Source: Caldifarciminota bacterium UBA3073
Lineage (GTDB): Bacteria; Hydrothermota; UBA3073
Assembly (NCBI GenBank): GCA_002366725.1
Contig: DFBT01000116.1
Coordinates: 1-12,352 of the forward strand
Direction: 5' to 3'
Length of the DNA stretch: 12,352 nt
Numbering within the stretch: position 1 is the first letter of the stretch; each line of letters opens with the position of its first letter. Below, one piece after another: positions 12,328 to 12,352 of the stretch. The translations under genes were made by a program, and so were the position numbers. The notes under the pieces are model-generated. The model saw nothing but the letters and a program-made list of their open reading frames with translations, searched no databases and was not told the origin of the DNA.

Positions 12328-12352
12328 TATGAGTGATTATCGTCTTGTCCAT

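Overview
The window looks like chromosomal DNA of a diderm bacterium, probably of the Fibrobacteres-Chlorobi-Bacteroidetes (FCB) superphylum or a WOR-3-like candidate lineage. This is an inference from three things: a PorV-type barrel fused to an OmpA peptidoglycan-binding domain, two proteins ending in FlgD-like Ig domains, and an LpxL-type acyltransferase. No rRNA or other marker gene is present to prove it. There is no tRNA, CRISPR array or prophage.

Layout. (1) 1-3025, plus strand: the 3' end of a secreted FlgD-Ig protein, a PorV/carboxypeptidase-regulatory-like/OmpA outer-membrane protein, then fabH. (2) 3105-4053: a complete 949-bp REP-associated tyrosine transposase (RAYT) element with perfect 27-bp terminal inverted repeats, inserted 2 bp beyond the pyrC stop codon. 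(3) 4056-7048, minus strand: a pyrimidine operon pyrR-pyrB-pyrC behind a perfect sigma70-type promoter. (4) 7362-9053, plus strand: mrdA (PBP2), divergent from pyrR. (5) 9077-10357, minus strand: an NHL beta-propeller protein with a FlgD-like tail, convergent with mrdA. (6) 10515-11983, plus strand: an LpxL/HtrB-like acyltransferase overlapping a GT2 glycosyltransferase. (7) 11984-12352: gene-free repeats.

How the genes work together. pyrR, pyrB and pyrC give regulation plus the second and third steps of de novo UMP synthesis. fabH starts fatty-acid chains. mrdA, the OmpA fusion, the acyltransferase and the glycosyltransferase all serve the envelope: peptidoglycan, outer-membrane anchoring and lipid/glycan decoration.

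Two features are not explained by ordinary annotation. First, most gaps between transcription units contain degenerate short tandem repeats whose sequence differs from place to place, but whose unit is nearly always 7 bp (sometimes 8-10 or 12). One tract lies inside pyrC and encodes three basic 7-residue units; another supplies the pyrB stop codon; another forms the mrdA 5' leader. Second, two genes at the start of transcription units (10357 minus and 10515 plus) have a TTGACA-like/17-bp/TATAAT promoter whose -10 box ends 6-7 bp before the ATG. This predicts leaderless mRNAs; pyrC has a weaker version of the same geometry.
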